From positions 16,790 through 80,789 of the forward strand of contig JAGLXL010000005.1 of the NCBI GenBank assembly GCA_023132895.1: a stretch of DNA of 64,000 bases. The letters run 5' to 3'. The DNA comes from Nanobdellota archaeon (GTDB taxonomy: Archaea > Nanobdellota > Nanobdellia > Woesearchaeales > JAGLXL01). The position numbers and the translations under genes were made by a program. Below are positions 42,609-50,817 of the stretch, one piece after another. Position 1 is the stretch's first letter. Each line of letters starts with the position of its first letter. The notes beneath the pieces are model-generated. The model worked only from the letters and a program-made list of their open reading frames with translations, ran no database searches and was not told the DNA's origin.

Positions 42609-42803
42609 AAAAAGAGGCTGATTCAAATAAAAGAGGACAAGAGAGTTTATGATCCTCAGGTTGTCAGGAACTGCAAAGAAGGCTTTGGTCCAAATTATAC
42701 TTTAATTTGCCCCTTAGGAACATATTGCCTGATTTCTGACAGATACTAGTGTGTTCACCAAAAAGATGACGGCAAACATTTGAAGAAATGTGAGAGATGG
42801 TAA
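42609..42803 (+). pseudogene. Third Cys-rich module, no start and an in-frame TAG
   Basis: In the frame of miniprotein 2, past its TAA, the sequence reads on as RNCKEGFGPNYTLICPLG and YCLISDRY, then a TAG (42747-42749), then CVHQKDDGKHLKKCERW and TAA. The Cys spacing and the CERW/CSRW end resemble miniprotein 1. There is no ATG, GTG or TTG before the TAG. It looks like a decayed member; recoding is possible but not supported. Confidence 0.5.
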
Positions 42804-42827
42804 AATAATTTTTTCTTTTTAAATCCG

Positions 42828-42847
42828 AAGTACACATATGTGTACTT
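42828..42847. promoter_or_regulatory. 20-bp perfect palindrome upstream of AbrB-PhoU gene
   Basis: AAGTACACATATGTGTACTT is a perfect palindrome 14 nt upstream of a TATA box (ATTTATAG, 42861-42868). The half ACGTGTACTTT recurs at 35504-35514 upstream of the other AbrB-PhoU gene. It is probably the binding site of a dimeric regulator, perhaps of the AbrB domain itself. Confidence 0.65.
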
Positions 42848-42907
42848 TCTTGCGAAAAGTATTTATAGTAGTTTTGACATATATACTCTGGGGTTAATGT
42901 TCTTAAA

Positions 42908-43852
42908 ATGAAAAGAAAAGTCGTTAAACACGGGAGTGCCACTCTAACTATTTCTCTGCCGGCAAAGTGGGCTAGGAAATATAATGTTAAATCTGGTGAT
43001 GAACTGGAAATTAAAGAAGAGAATAAGAAATTAGTTGTTTCTTGTCCTGGTCATTTTGAGCCTATTAAAATAACTAATCTGAATTTGGATGAGTATGGTT
43101 TAATTGGCGGGAGATGTATTGGAGCTTTGTTTAAGGGTGGCTGTGATGCGATTAGGGTTTTTTATGAGAGCCCGGCTCAATTTTCTGTGGTGGAGAAGAA
43201 TCTATCTGAATTAATTGGTTTTGAGATTATGCAGCAAAGTGATAAAAGCTGTTTGTTAAAGGAAGTTTCTGGTCTGACTGACAATGGCGAGTTAAACAGC
43301 ATGGTCAAAAGGACTTTTTTATTATTGATTTCTGTTTCAGATGATTTTGCAGATTGTATTGGCAAGGGCAATAAAGAAGTTTTGATGAATTTAGTTAGTA
43401 GAGATACAGCAATCAATAGATTTGCTAATTTTAGCCGGAGATTGTTGAATAAAAAAGGCACGGCCAAGTCAACAGATGTGCCAATGATTTACTATATTAT
43501 TGAAGAATTAGAGAATTTAGGCGATGAATACAAATATGCTTCCAGGTATTTGGCTGACAATAACCTGAAAATAACTAATGCAGATATTTTAAAGACAGCT
43601 AAAGACATTAATGTTTTGATAAGGGATTTTTTCAGCCTTTATTTTAAATTTTCAAGCAAAGGGGCAAAAAAATTAATGGAAGACAGAGAAAAAATAATGA
43701 GGGTTATTAACAAGCAGTTTAAAAATGCTGGCTGCAAAGAAGTCAAGGTTTTGGATTATTTGTCAAGGATGGTTCATATTATTGTCAATATGCAGGGGCC
43801 GTTGTTAACTATGAAGCTGCCTGAGGTTTGCTCTGAGAAGGCCTTTGAATAG
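42908..43852 (+). CDS. AbrB-PhoU regulator, right flank of island
   Basis: A 314-residue paralogue of the protein at 34515: AbrB/SpoVT domain (KHGSATLTISLPAKWARKY ... KSGDELEIKEE) followed by two PhoU-like helical repeats. A 20-bp palindrome and a TATA box lie upstream. The 3' end overlaps the convergent TPR gene by 44 bp. Confidence 0.85.
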   Translation: MKRKVVKHGSATLTISLPAKWARKYNVKSGDELEIKEENKKLVVSCPGHFEPIKITNLNLDEYGLIGGRCIGALFKGGCDAIRVFYESPAQFSVVEKNLSELIGFEIMQQSDKSCLLKEVSGLTDNGELNSMVKRTFLLLISVSDDFADCIGKGNKEVLMNLVSRDTAINRFANFSRRLLNKKGTAKSTDVPMIYYIIEELENLGDEYKYASRYLADNNLKITNADILKTAKDINVLIRDFFSLYFKFSSKGAKKLMEDREKIMRVINKQFKNAGCKEVKVLDYLSRMVHIIVNMQGPLLTMKLPEVCSEKAFE

Positions 43853-46800
43853 GCCTGGCGATTTCCATGTCTTTGACTGTCTGATAAAGTTCTTTGAAGT
43901 GGGCTCTGGTTTTTTTAGTATGATATTTACTTCTGGCTGCAGAGTGGGCAATTTCTTTGATGTAATTGAGGTAAAGGTGCTGTCTTTGGGTGAGAAGATT
44001 TTTCCAATAGGTTTTCTTAGGTTCTTCTATTTCGCTGAGACGTTGATTAAGTTTTTCCTGTTCGTTGCCAATTAAAGTGAAGAGACGGAAGACTGAGATG
44101 TAATCAAAGTCACGGTGGTAGCGCTTTCTTTTGTTTTTAGAAATGGTTTGGTAGCTGGTTTGAGGGTTGACAGCTTTTTCTCTTTCAGTAATGACGTAAC
44201 GGAAAAGTTTTCTGATGTCTTTGAGATTGAAATCAGGGCCTTCGTGATATAAAAGAATGGCCGCATCAAAAAGGTAAGCCATTTCCTTGATGTTTTCTTT
44301 GTCAATGATAAATTGAGAGAAGTTACAAGGATTGCAGTCGCTATAGATGAAATGGGGCATTTTAGCGATTTGGCCTGAGAATTTGCTCATGATGTTTTCA
44401 AGGTCTCTTTCATTCGTAGTGCGGTATTGGAAAGGCTGATTATTGATGACAACTTTTTTGAATCTCTGGATATAGTCTTGTTTTTCTTTGAGGCATTCAA
44501 TTTCCCTTGGTTCTTCTGGCGCTTCTCTGATCAATTGTTCTCTGATTTCCGGCCTGAGTTCATGCAAAGCCATGTCTATTCTGATAAGCTGCTGGATAGC
44601 AGGTTTGTAAATTTCAGTTCTTTCTCTTCTGAGTTCAGTTCGTCTTTTTTCGTATTTTTCTGGGTCTTCTCCCTGGGCCTTGGTTTTTTTGATATTGTTG
44701 GCAGTAATTTTAAGGCTTTGAGCAAGAATTTTTGCTTTTTCATAAAGAGTTTGCTGGCCATGAGGCAGAGCCATAATGTTAAGGCGGGGCAGGCTGTGGA
44801 TTATCTCAGGCAGCTGCAAAAATTCTCCCCTGAGCTTCAGATCTGATTTTTTCTTTTCATTATACTGATGGAGTTTTTCGAAAACTATTCTTTCCAGATT
44901 ATTTGAACGCTTTAAGGCCATACTTTCTCTAATTAAACCGTGCTTGTCAACAACAACACCAACTTGGCTTCGTGTCATTTCCCATTTTAGATGCCTGGGG
45001 GTATCCATAATTAAATCATAAAATTCTTCCCAAGGTTGGTCTGGGTTTTGAAAGAGCTTGTTTTCTAGATTGAAGGGCGCGTCTTTGAATTCAGAGGCAA
45101 TCAGACATTTGAAATAAAGCGGAATAAGGAAATCAGGATCTTGTTTTGAAGTTAGATTATACCAATCCAAGGCATGGTTGAGGTCCTGGTTAATTTCTTT
45201 TTCTAGTTGTTTTGGCGGATGAGGAATGTTCTTTAAAATATTAAGGGGAATTTTTCTGTCTTGTAAAAATTGCCAGCGCTTGAATTTTAATTTGGCTAAG
45301 GCAAAATAGCAAGAGCCGGATTTGCTTTTGGATTCAACTGCAGTGTCGCCATATTGCCTGGCTTTTTTGAGGAAAGTGCCGGCAGTGTTATAGCAATGCA
45401 GGGCAAAATTAAAAGGAGAATGAAGATTGGTCTTGAGGCGATCCTGGAGTAAATTATGGAGGGGGTTTTTGATGGATTTAATTCCTGATATTTTTTGACC
45501 GATCTTGAAATAAGTCCAGCCGATTTTAGCATAACATCTTCTTAACTTATCTTTGTCTTTTTTTCCCGGTGGATCATGGTTGAGGAATTGTTCATAGCTG
45601 TTAAGGGCATTTTGAAATGAAGAGAGGGCATTGAGATAACCCCGGAGATCTTTGTCATGAAGGTCAGCTCTTCTTAATTGGGCTTCTCCATGGAGGAATT
45701 GATAGCGGCTGAGATCATAGAATTCTGCTGGCTCTAATTTTTCTTCTAATTCTGAGAAAATTCTGGCAGCCTGCCTGAATAATTTATTGGGGTCAGCTAG
45801 ATTGACAAGGGCGGTTGCAGCTTTGCCTCTTTCAATAAGGCATTTGCCAATTTTTTCCTTGAGGTGGGGAGATTTTAAAGAGCGGTTAGCTTTGGTAAAA
45901 TCCTTATGGGCTTTGCCAAAAAGAATGTAAAGGAAATAATTCTTGTTTTCAATGAAGTAATTATTGGGGTCGAGCAAGGGGCCGGGCTTGATTTTTTCAT
46001 AATTGGGATCTTGTTCAAATTGGCTGAGATCAACATTCTGGACTTCTTGTCTTAAGGCACCAAGTTCTTCAGGTGTTTTGTGCTGGATTTTCTTGCCGAA
46101 TTCCAGGAAAAGATTGCCCAGGCGTTCGTTGTGTCCTGGTTGTTTTCCACCCGAGACTAAATTAGCAATTTCATAATTAATGATGGCTTCGATGCCAGAT
46201 GAGAACTGGCCTTGTTTTGTTTTGTGGATTTCCAAAGAGACCTCACCGAGTTTGCTGTAATTTTGTTGAGAGTAATTGCCGTGTTGTTTTGATTTGAGAT
46301 AAGCTTGTTTAGCTTTTTTGAAATGATGGATTTTTACAGCTGGGTTTTTTCCCATGAGAGCCATTTGAAATGAGGCTCTGGCAGAAGCCACCCACAGCCA
46401 AGAATCACCTGGAAGGATTGTTAATCCTTCTTCTGCTACTTTTTTTGATTTTAGTATATAGGTGCGTTTTTTACTTTTATCTTTTTCGGTTTTGGCAAGG
46501 CGGTACCAATTGTGGGCCAGATTATTGTAGCGGTAGCGGGTAGAGGGAGTTGGGGCGCAGAGAGTTAATAAGTCGTGTTCGTCCCGCAATCTTCGATGGC
46601 ATTTTCCACTATCTTGATTAGCTTGGTGGTATTGGGCAAAATCGCTGTTGAGACTTGCTAGGTCCATACCCAACCTGATTAATCGAGTTGGTCTTTTTTT
46701 AGAATTGAGAAGTTCTTTAAGATTCTGGCTTCTTTGGCCAAGTTCCTGATCAAACCAGCCATCCAGCCAGCTTAAATCGAATTTGAATCTATTGTAAAGT

Positions 46801-46856
46801 ATTAAAAGAGAGTTGGCTTCTTTGATTTCTTCTTCTAAGTTAATTTTTTTGGACAT
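43809..46856 (-). CDS. Giant helical TPR-like protein
   Basis: A 1015-residue soluble, helical, basic protein. Between about 120 and 600 there are many TPR-like pairs (e.g. YNNLAHNWYRLAKTEKDKSKK, shown here as YNNLAHNWYRLAKTE; AGTFLKKARQYGD). The C-terminal third is charged coiled coil. No enzymatic motif is seen. It overlaps the PHP-domain gene by 22 bp, so the pair is coupled; a large scaffold working with a PHP nuclease/phosphoesterase is a fair guess, no more. Confidence 0.75.
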   Translation of the reverse strand: MSKKINLEEEIKEANSLLILYNRFKFDLSWLDGWFDQELGQRSQNLKELLNSKKRPTRLIRLGMDLASLNSDFAQYHQANQDSGKCHRRLRDEHDLLTLCAPTPSTRYRYNNLAHNWYRLAKTEKDKSKKRTYILKSKKVAEEGLTILPGDSWLWVASARASFQMALMGKNPAVKIHHFKKAKQAYLKSKQHGNYSQQNYSKLGEVSLEIHKTKQGQFSSGIEAIINYEIANLVSGGKQPGHNERLGNLFLEFGKKIQHKTPEELGALRQEVQNVDLSQFEQDPNYEKIKPGPLLDPNNYFIENKNYFLYILFGKAHKDFTKANRSLKSPHLKEKIGKCLIERGKAATALVNLADPNKLFRQAARIFSELEEKLEPAEFYDLSRYQFLHGEAQLRRADLHDKDLRGYLNALSSFQNALNSYEQFLNHDPPGKKDKDKLRRCYAKIGWTYFKIGQKISGIKSIKNPLHNLLQDRLKTNLHSPFNFALHCYNTAGTFLKKARQYGDTAVESKSKSGSCYFALAKLKFKRWQFLQDRKIPLNILKNIPHPPKQLEKEINQDLNHALDWYNLTSKQDPDFLIPLYFKCLIASEFKDAPFNLENKLFQNPDQPWEEFYDLIMDTPRHLKWEMTRSQVGVVVDKHGLIRESMALKRSNNLERIVFEKLHQYNEKKKSDLKLRGEFLQLPEIIHSLPRLNIMALPHGQQTLYEKAKILAQSLKITANNIKKTKAQGEDPEKYEKRRTELRRERTEIYKPAIQQLIRIDMALHELRPEIREQLIREAPEEPREIECLKEKQDYIQRFKKVVINNQPFQYRTTNERDLENIMSKFSGQIAKMPHFIYSDCNPCNFSQFIIDKENIKEMAYLFDAAILLYHEGPDFNLKDIRKLFRYVITEREKAVNPQTSYQTISKNKRKRYHRDFDYISVFRLFTLIGNEQEKLNQRLSEIEEPKKTYWKNLLTQRQHLYLNYIKEIAHSAARSKYHTKKTRAHFKELYQTVKDMEIARPIQRPSQSKPQAAS

Positions 46857-47803
46857 GGCAAGGTGTTGGGAAGGAAAGTATGATTTTGAAAGCAGCAGAG
46901 TTTTTTTCCATTGCCATGGTAATCTGAGCCAGCGGTGGCTGTTTTGAAATTGAATTTGTCAGTAAGGTAATTGTAGTAGTTAATGTCGTCCTGAGAATGG
47001 ATGCTGGCATAGACTTCTATCCCAGTAATATATACGGCAAACTGTCTTATTAATCTTTCGACTCCTGGACGGGTAAAAATGTTTTCAATTCTTTTGGGGT
47101 GGGCAAGGATTACTTCTGAAGAGAATTGTTTTAAGATGGGAAGGCCTTCTCCCATGGGTATTTTTTTGAATTGAGCGTCATTAGGGCCAAGGTAAAAAGG
47201 GCCGCCTCTTTCAAACATCTCTGTTTTTCTGGGTTGGCCTGTTTTTTTGGCAATAGCTGAGGCAATGTGGGTGTGGTTAAAGCCTTTTTTGCCGTCTGAG
47301 CATTCATAATAATATTCTCCTGATTCCTCGATGACTTCTTGCGTAGAGATAAGTTCTTTTTCTAAGTCAGGGTGCTGTTCTCTGGCTAAAACAAGTTCCT
47401 GGTGATAGCGTTCTCTTTGGCCGTCATTGATTTTTCTGAGTAAAAGGATGTCAATATGGCTAAAATAAGAAAAACGGTTTAAAGGGCTAGATTCATTTGA
47501 TTCTGGGAAAGAATAAGCTAAAATATGGACAGGCAAGCCAGAATATTCTAAAGTGACTTCAACTCCAAAGATGCCTTCCTGGATATGTTTTTCTAATGGT
47601 TGGGTTTTATTGTAATTTTTTAAAGCAATCTGGAATTCAACCTGGCCTTTTAAGGAATTATGGTCTGTTAAAGCTGCAGCAGCAATGTGTTTATTTTTGT
47701 TTATTTGACTGAGGCTTTCAACTATTTGTTCTGGAGAGTCTTCTGCATCAGAGTAAAGACTATGAAAGTGAAGGTCAATGGTTTCATCTTTTTGGTTTAA
47801 CAT
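46835..47803 (-). CDS. PHP-domain metal-dependent phosphoesterase
   Basis: A 322-residue protein with PHP motifs: DLHFHSLYSD, LTDHNS, GVEVTLEY, LAHPKR and GSDYHG. Family members are phosphatases or nucleases (e.g. histidinol phosphatase-like, polymerase-associated). ATG 47803 is chosen; the longer frame reaches beyond the TATA box at 47851-47857. A small palindrome, TAGGTATACCTA, overlaps the start region. The next gene downstream is the giant TPR protein. Confidence 0.8.
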   Translation of the reverse strand: MLNQKDETIDLHFHSLYSDAEDSPEQIVESLSQINKNKHIAAAALTDHNSLKGQVEFQIALKNYNKTQPLEKHIQEGIFGVEVTLEYSGLPVHILAYSFPESNESSPLNRFSYFSHIDILLLRKINDGQRERYHQELVLAREQHPDLEKELISTQEVIEESGEYYYECSDGKKGFNHTHIASAIAKKTGQPRKTEMFERGGPFYLGPNDAQFKKIPMGEGLPILKQFSSEVILAHPKRIENIFTRPGVERLIRQFAVYITGIEVYASIHSQDDINYYNYLTDKFNFKTATAGSDYHGNGKKLCCFQNHTFLPNTLPCPKKLT

Positions 47804-47848
47804 AGGTATACCTAGGTCGTGTTTTGATAGAGAACTTTCTGGGTCAAG

Positions 47849-47858
47849 AGTATATATG
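47849..47858 (-). promoter_or_regulatory. TATA box of the PHP/TPR operon
   Basis: AGTATATATG lies about 50 nt upstream of ATG 47803; transcription would start near 47825. Confidence 0.45.
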
Positions 47859-48048
47859 GCGGGAAAGACTAAATATGTTTTCCACACAAAATATGTTCTG
47901 TGTGTATGTGTTTACTAATGTCAACATTGTTGTCAGAAAGTATATATCATTTGAACCCTATAGAATATGTATGGCAGCTTCCAACTTTTTTATCAAAAAC
48001 CACCAATTAATATGTCGTTGGTTTGTTAAAGTGAATTACAACAAAAAA

Positions 48049-48140
48049 GTGGTTTTTGATGCTCAAAATATCACGACTGGTGGTTTTTGGAACACAAAAT
48101 ATCATTCTAGTTTAATCAACAAAGGAGTGATATTTTGTTG
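48049..48140. repeat. Repeats in a gene-poor stretch
   Basis: Within 47804-48266 no gene is convincing. GTGGTTTTTG...CAAAATATCA occurs at 48049-48074 and 48080-48105 (26 bp, 5 differences, period 31). A third CAAAATATCAC is inverted at 48127-48140, giving a dyad with the second copy. These may be binding sites of the neighbouring Bro-N protein or remnants of a mobile element. Confidence 0.5.
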
Positions 48141-48236
48141 TTTAAAACAGTATTATCCCAAGGTTGAAGGGGTGGTTCTTGCTTGTTTACGGAGAAATGG
48201 GTTTAATTTGACTGATAATAGTCTGAGTGGGGAGAA

Positions 48237-48271
48237 AGAGATTGACCTAAGAATTGGGTTTGGGTATTAAG
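48237..48271 (+). repeat. 35-bp direct repeat, left copy near Bro-N gene
   Basis: It matches 49160-49194 at 32 of 35 bases. The plus strand of both copies reads EIDLRI-x-FGY-stop. The stop codons of the Bro-N gene and of the gene at 49190 both fall in the repeat. Confidence 0.8.
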
Positions 48272-49097
48272 CTAGTTCTTTTGTTTTTTTAACACTTAAA
48301 TGATTCTTTTTGCTGACTACTCTTTTTCCAATCTCCTTTTCTGTTTCTACCCTTGCTTTTTTGGCAACATTGCCACCACGTTTGGCAGCGACTTTACATT
48401 CTTTAAGTCCCTGAGAATCATCTTTTTTTGTGATTTCAGTCGTAACTTTTTCACCGAGCATGGAGAAAATCATCTCTAAATCAGTTAGGTGATCTCTTAA
48501 ATTTTGATTTTTTAACTTGGGGTCTAAGCTTTTAATCTTTTTATGGTCTTTAATGGAGACTCCAAAGGTTGCCTGGCTGATTTCATTAGTAAGAATAGCA
48601 TATTCTTTTTTCTTTTCAATACTTCTCTTATCCCATTCTTCTGTTAATTCTTGCCTGATGGCAATTCCTCTTAATCGTTTATCAATCCATTCTTGAGGAT
48701 AGCCTTTGACTTTGTAATATTCTTTGGCCCTATTTTGAGCTAATTCAGGGTTTTCTATTTCTTGGACACGTTCATAACCAACTTGAGCCAGCCATTTTTT
48801 GAAAGGTTCTGCTTTTTTAGATGGAATTGATTGGATTAACCTAAAAGCTCCTTTTGTAGAGATACAATTTAACTTTTGTTTGCCACCAGGTGTGTCTATT
48901 AAAAGGGGGGTGGCAATTTGAACCCACCCTTGAGCAAATCCCTCATCACGTCTTCTCATATCTTTGAGATAGCCCTTAGGGTCTTTTGAGTTTGTTAAAA
49001 TTTCAACAATATCAACTGCTACAAACCACCACTCATCATTAAACCAAGTTCTTCTGATTTTTTTCCCTTGAAAAATAACTAAGGTTTTTGGATTCAT
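48267..49097 (-). CDS. Bro-N domain (DinD-like) protein
   Basis: A 276-residue protein. The Bro-N domain (about 5-115) shows WWFVAVDIVEILTNSKDP, ISTKGAFRLIQSIPSKKAEPFKKWL (shown in part as GAFRLIQSIPSKKAEPFK) and QVGYERVQEIENPE. The C-terminal part resembles DinD-type proteins (AILTNEISQATFG). Bro-N proteins are typical of phages and mobile elements and this type is mostly bacterial, so transfer is likely. It has its own TATA (GATTTATAAATT, near 49117) and is bracketed by 35-bp repeats. Confidence 0.85.
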   Translation of the reverse strand: MNPKTLVIFQGKKIRRTWFNDEWWFVAVDIVEILTNSKDPKGYLKDMRRRDEGFAQGWVQIATPLLIDTPGGKQKLNCISTKGAFRLIQSIPSKKAEPFKKWLAQVGYERVQEIENPELAQNRAKEYYKVKGYPQEWIDKRLRGIAIRQELTEEWDKRSIEKKKEYAILTNEISQATFGVSIKDHKKIKSLDPKLKNQNLRDHLTDLEMIFSMLGEKVTTEITKKDDSQGLKECKVAAKRGGNVAKKARVETEKEIGKRVVSKKNHLSVKKTKELA

Positions 49098-49159
49098 GAT
49101 TTAACTAAAAATAAAATAATTTATAAATCTTATGTGCGGTTGTCCAGTGGTCTGTGCTT

Positions 49160-49194
49160 AGAGATTGACCTAAGAATAGAATTTGGGTATTAAG
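49160..49194 (+). repeat. 35-bp direct repeat, right copy near Bro-N gene
   Basis: It is the counterpart of 48237-48271, offset 923 bp, spanning the stop codon of the gene at 49190. Confidence 0.8.
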
Positions 49195-49762
49195 ATTTTC
49201 TGGCTACTTCTAATCTTGTTTTGCCAGGGTAACCTTTTAATTTTTCTTTAGCGTCAAAAACTTTTTCAATTTGTTTGTCACTGATGTTGACTCTGATAGT
49301 GTATTTAGGCGGGAAAAGATAAGCACCAACAAGGCCGAGATAACTAACAACTTCTTGAAAGAGTGTTTTTTTAGGTTCAACTGAGACTCTAATTTCATAG
49401 AAGGGTGGTTTTTCTTCTTCTTTAATACCAAGTTCTTTTTCTATTTTTCTGATAGTTTCTTCAACTTGTTTTTGATTTTCATTCATTTCAAAATACAAAC
49501 TGGCTGAAGTTGCCTGGCAAAAAGTATTGGCCCATTGTCGATATTCGCTTAGTTTAAAGGTATCTCTAGGAAGGTCAAAATTCTTTGTATTTGTTTTAAT
49601 GACTACATCTAAAGTGATCATGGGACCATCATCATCTTTAGATATAAAAACTTCTTTATCCATGGCTCCTAAGAAACTGCTGCCCAGAACTTCATCTAAA
49701 GCCTTTTCTACTTGTTCTCTGCTGTTGGGGCTGTAAGAACGCCTTAAGCTGTAATAAACCAT
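49190..49762 (-). CDS. Hypothetical protein
   Basis: A 190-residue protein with beta-rich ends (ITLDVVIKTNTKNFDL; YEIRVSVEPKK) around a hydrophobic stretch (VVSYLGLVGAYLFPP). No family recognised. The region downstream of its stop appears duplicated beyond the Bro-N gene. Confidence 0.65.
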   Translation of the reverse strand: MVYYSLRRSYSPNSREQVEKALDEVLGSSFLGAMDKEVFISKDDDGPMITLDVVIKTNTKNFDLPRDTFKLSEYRQWANTFCQATSASLYFEMNENQKQVEETIRKIEKELGIKEEEKPPFYEIRVSVEPKKTLFQEVVSYLGLVGAYLFPPKYTIRVNISDKQIEKVFDAKEKLKGYPGKTRLEVARKS

Positions 49763-49869
49763 TGCAGAGAATATTTTTGATTATTGGTTTATAAGTTTTG
49801 TTGTGTTGGATTATTATTATTCTTTTATTTCAATAATCTTTATAAGTTAGTTTTTCCTTGAATATTTTT

Positions 49870-50259
49870 ATGGCTTTGGACGATGGAATTGTTTGGCCGG
49901 AATATGACGGATTCTACAAAGTAATCCAGGTTAGAGTGAAGGGGAGGGAATATCTGAGGATTGCTGCTGACAGTGCTATGTTTCATTGCGAGCTGCTGAA
50001 ATCTTTTTTAGACAAGATAGGAGTAGATTACAGGACAAGAGAATTCGGGGGCGGAAAAAGAAAAGGTCCTGAAGTTCATGGTGATGGATACGAGCTGTTT
50101 GGGGCAGGTTTAGTAAAGAGTTTAGCCGAAGAAAAAGAAGCTACATTTGGTGAAAGAAGCAGTGATTATGACTGTGGAATTGATATCAGTCATATAAAGA
50201 AGATTAAGGACTCAGATACAAGCAGGAAGATTAGGGTTGCTTTTGGAAGATTAAGATAA
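49870..50259 (+). CDS. Hypothetical protein
   Basis: A 129-residue soluble protein containing GGGKRKGPEVHGDGYELFG and DYDCGIDISHIKKIK; it resembles LAGLIDADG-like folds in feel (paired beta strands, ELLKSFLDKIGVDY) but no active-site motif is seen. ATG 49870 is preferred to TTG 49858. Function unknown. Confidence 0.6.
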   Translation: MALDDGIVWPEYDGFYKVIQVRVKGREYLRIAADSAMFHCELLKSFLDKIGVDYRTREFGGGKRKGPEVHGDGYELFGAGLVKSLAEEKEATFGERSSDYDCGIDISHIKKIKDSDTSRKIRVAFGRLR

Positions 50260-50260
50260 A

Positions 50261-50350
50261 CTTTAAATACTCGAAATTTATTCTTTAGGTTGAGGTATCA
50301 AAAATCAAAGATTTTTGGAACCTCCTCGTATATACTCGGAGGTGATTCAT
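50261..50350 (+). promoter_or_regulatory. Leader with mutually exclusive hairpins
   Basis: The TATA CTTTAAATA (50261-50269) sets the transcript start near 50290. Helix 1 (50292-50324): GAGGT-AT-CAAAAATC-AAA-GATTTTTG-GA-ACCTC. Helix 2: CCTCC (50321-50325) with GGAGG (50338-50342), the first bases of the perfect Shine-Dalgarno GGAGGTGAT. The two helices share CCTC and cannot form together, so helix 1 would free and helix 2 would hide the ribosome site. Confidence 0.6.
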
Positions 50351-50737
50351 ATGAATTATTTAGCTGTTCTTGTTGCTGGAATTGTTGGATTAGTTGTAGC
50401 CATGATTTGGTATGCTCCGTTTTTGTTTGGCAAAGCCTGGATAAAGTTAGCTAAAGTTAAGATGGATAAAAAAGGCAGGCCAGCCAGGTATTTTATGGCC
50501 TTGATTAAGACTTTAGTGATGGCTTGGTTTATAGCTTTGTTTTTAGAATGGTTAGGTATAGCATCAGTGGCCGGAGGATTAGTCATTGGCTTTTGGTTAT
50601 GGCTAGGTTTTGTCGGCACCACAACTTTTAGCGGAGTTATCTGGGGAAAGAAACCGTTTAAGTTATGGCTGTTAGATAACGGCGCTAATTTGTTATCAAT
50701 TTTAATTATGGCTGCTATTTTAGGTGTTTGGATTTAA
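50351..50737 (+). CDS. DUF1761-like four-helix membrane protein
   Basis: A 128-residue membrane protein with four helices: MIWYAPFLFGKAWIKL, a second pair around GFWLWLGFVGTTTF, and LWLLDNGANLLSIL, the features of the DUF1761 family. Function unknown. The perfect GGAGGTGAT (50338-50346) fixes the start and lies in a regulatory-looking leader. Confidence 0.8.
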   Translation: MNYLAVLVAGIVGLVVAMIWYAPFLFGKAWIKLAKVKMDKKGRPARYFMALIKTLVMAWFIALFLEWLGIASVAGGLVIGFWLWLGFVGTTTFSGVIWGKKPFKLWLLDNGANLLSILIMAAILGVWI

Positions 50738-50765
50738 TTTTATTTTTTTTATTTTTTTCTATTTC
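50738..50765 (+). terminator. T-rich terminator
   Basis: Several T tracts (T8-T9) follow the membrane protein gene directly. Confidence 0.45.
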
Positions 50766-50817
50766 TTAGTGGTGACAAGGGGAAAGGTTTAAATATAGGT
50801 TTTTAATTTTTTTTAAT

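Noticed and set aside
42747..42749. TAG read as pyrrolysine
   Set aside because: No Pyl machinery is visible in the window and the module also lacks a start codon, so decay is simpler.
47974..47985. Partial match GCAGCTTCCAAC to the conserved hairpin motif
   Set aside because: One base is missing and no flanking stem can be drawn; it is not placed before a gene on that strand.
47824..48270. 148-codon open frame on the plus strand upstream of the Bro-N gene
   Set aside because: It starts inside the PHP gene promoter region on the other strand, runs over AT-rich direct and inverted repeats and has no ribosome site. Only its last ten codons recur elsewhere (49.2 kb), and those are part of the 35-bp repeat.
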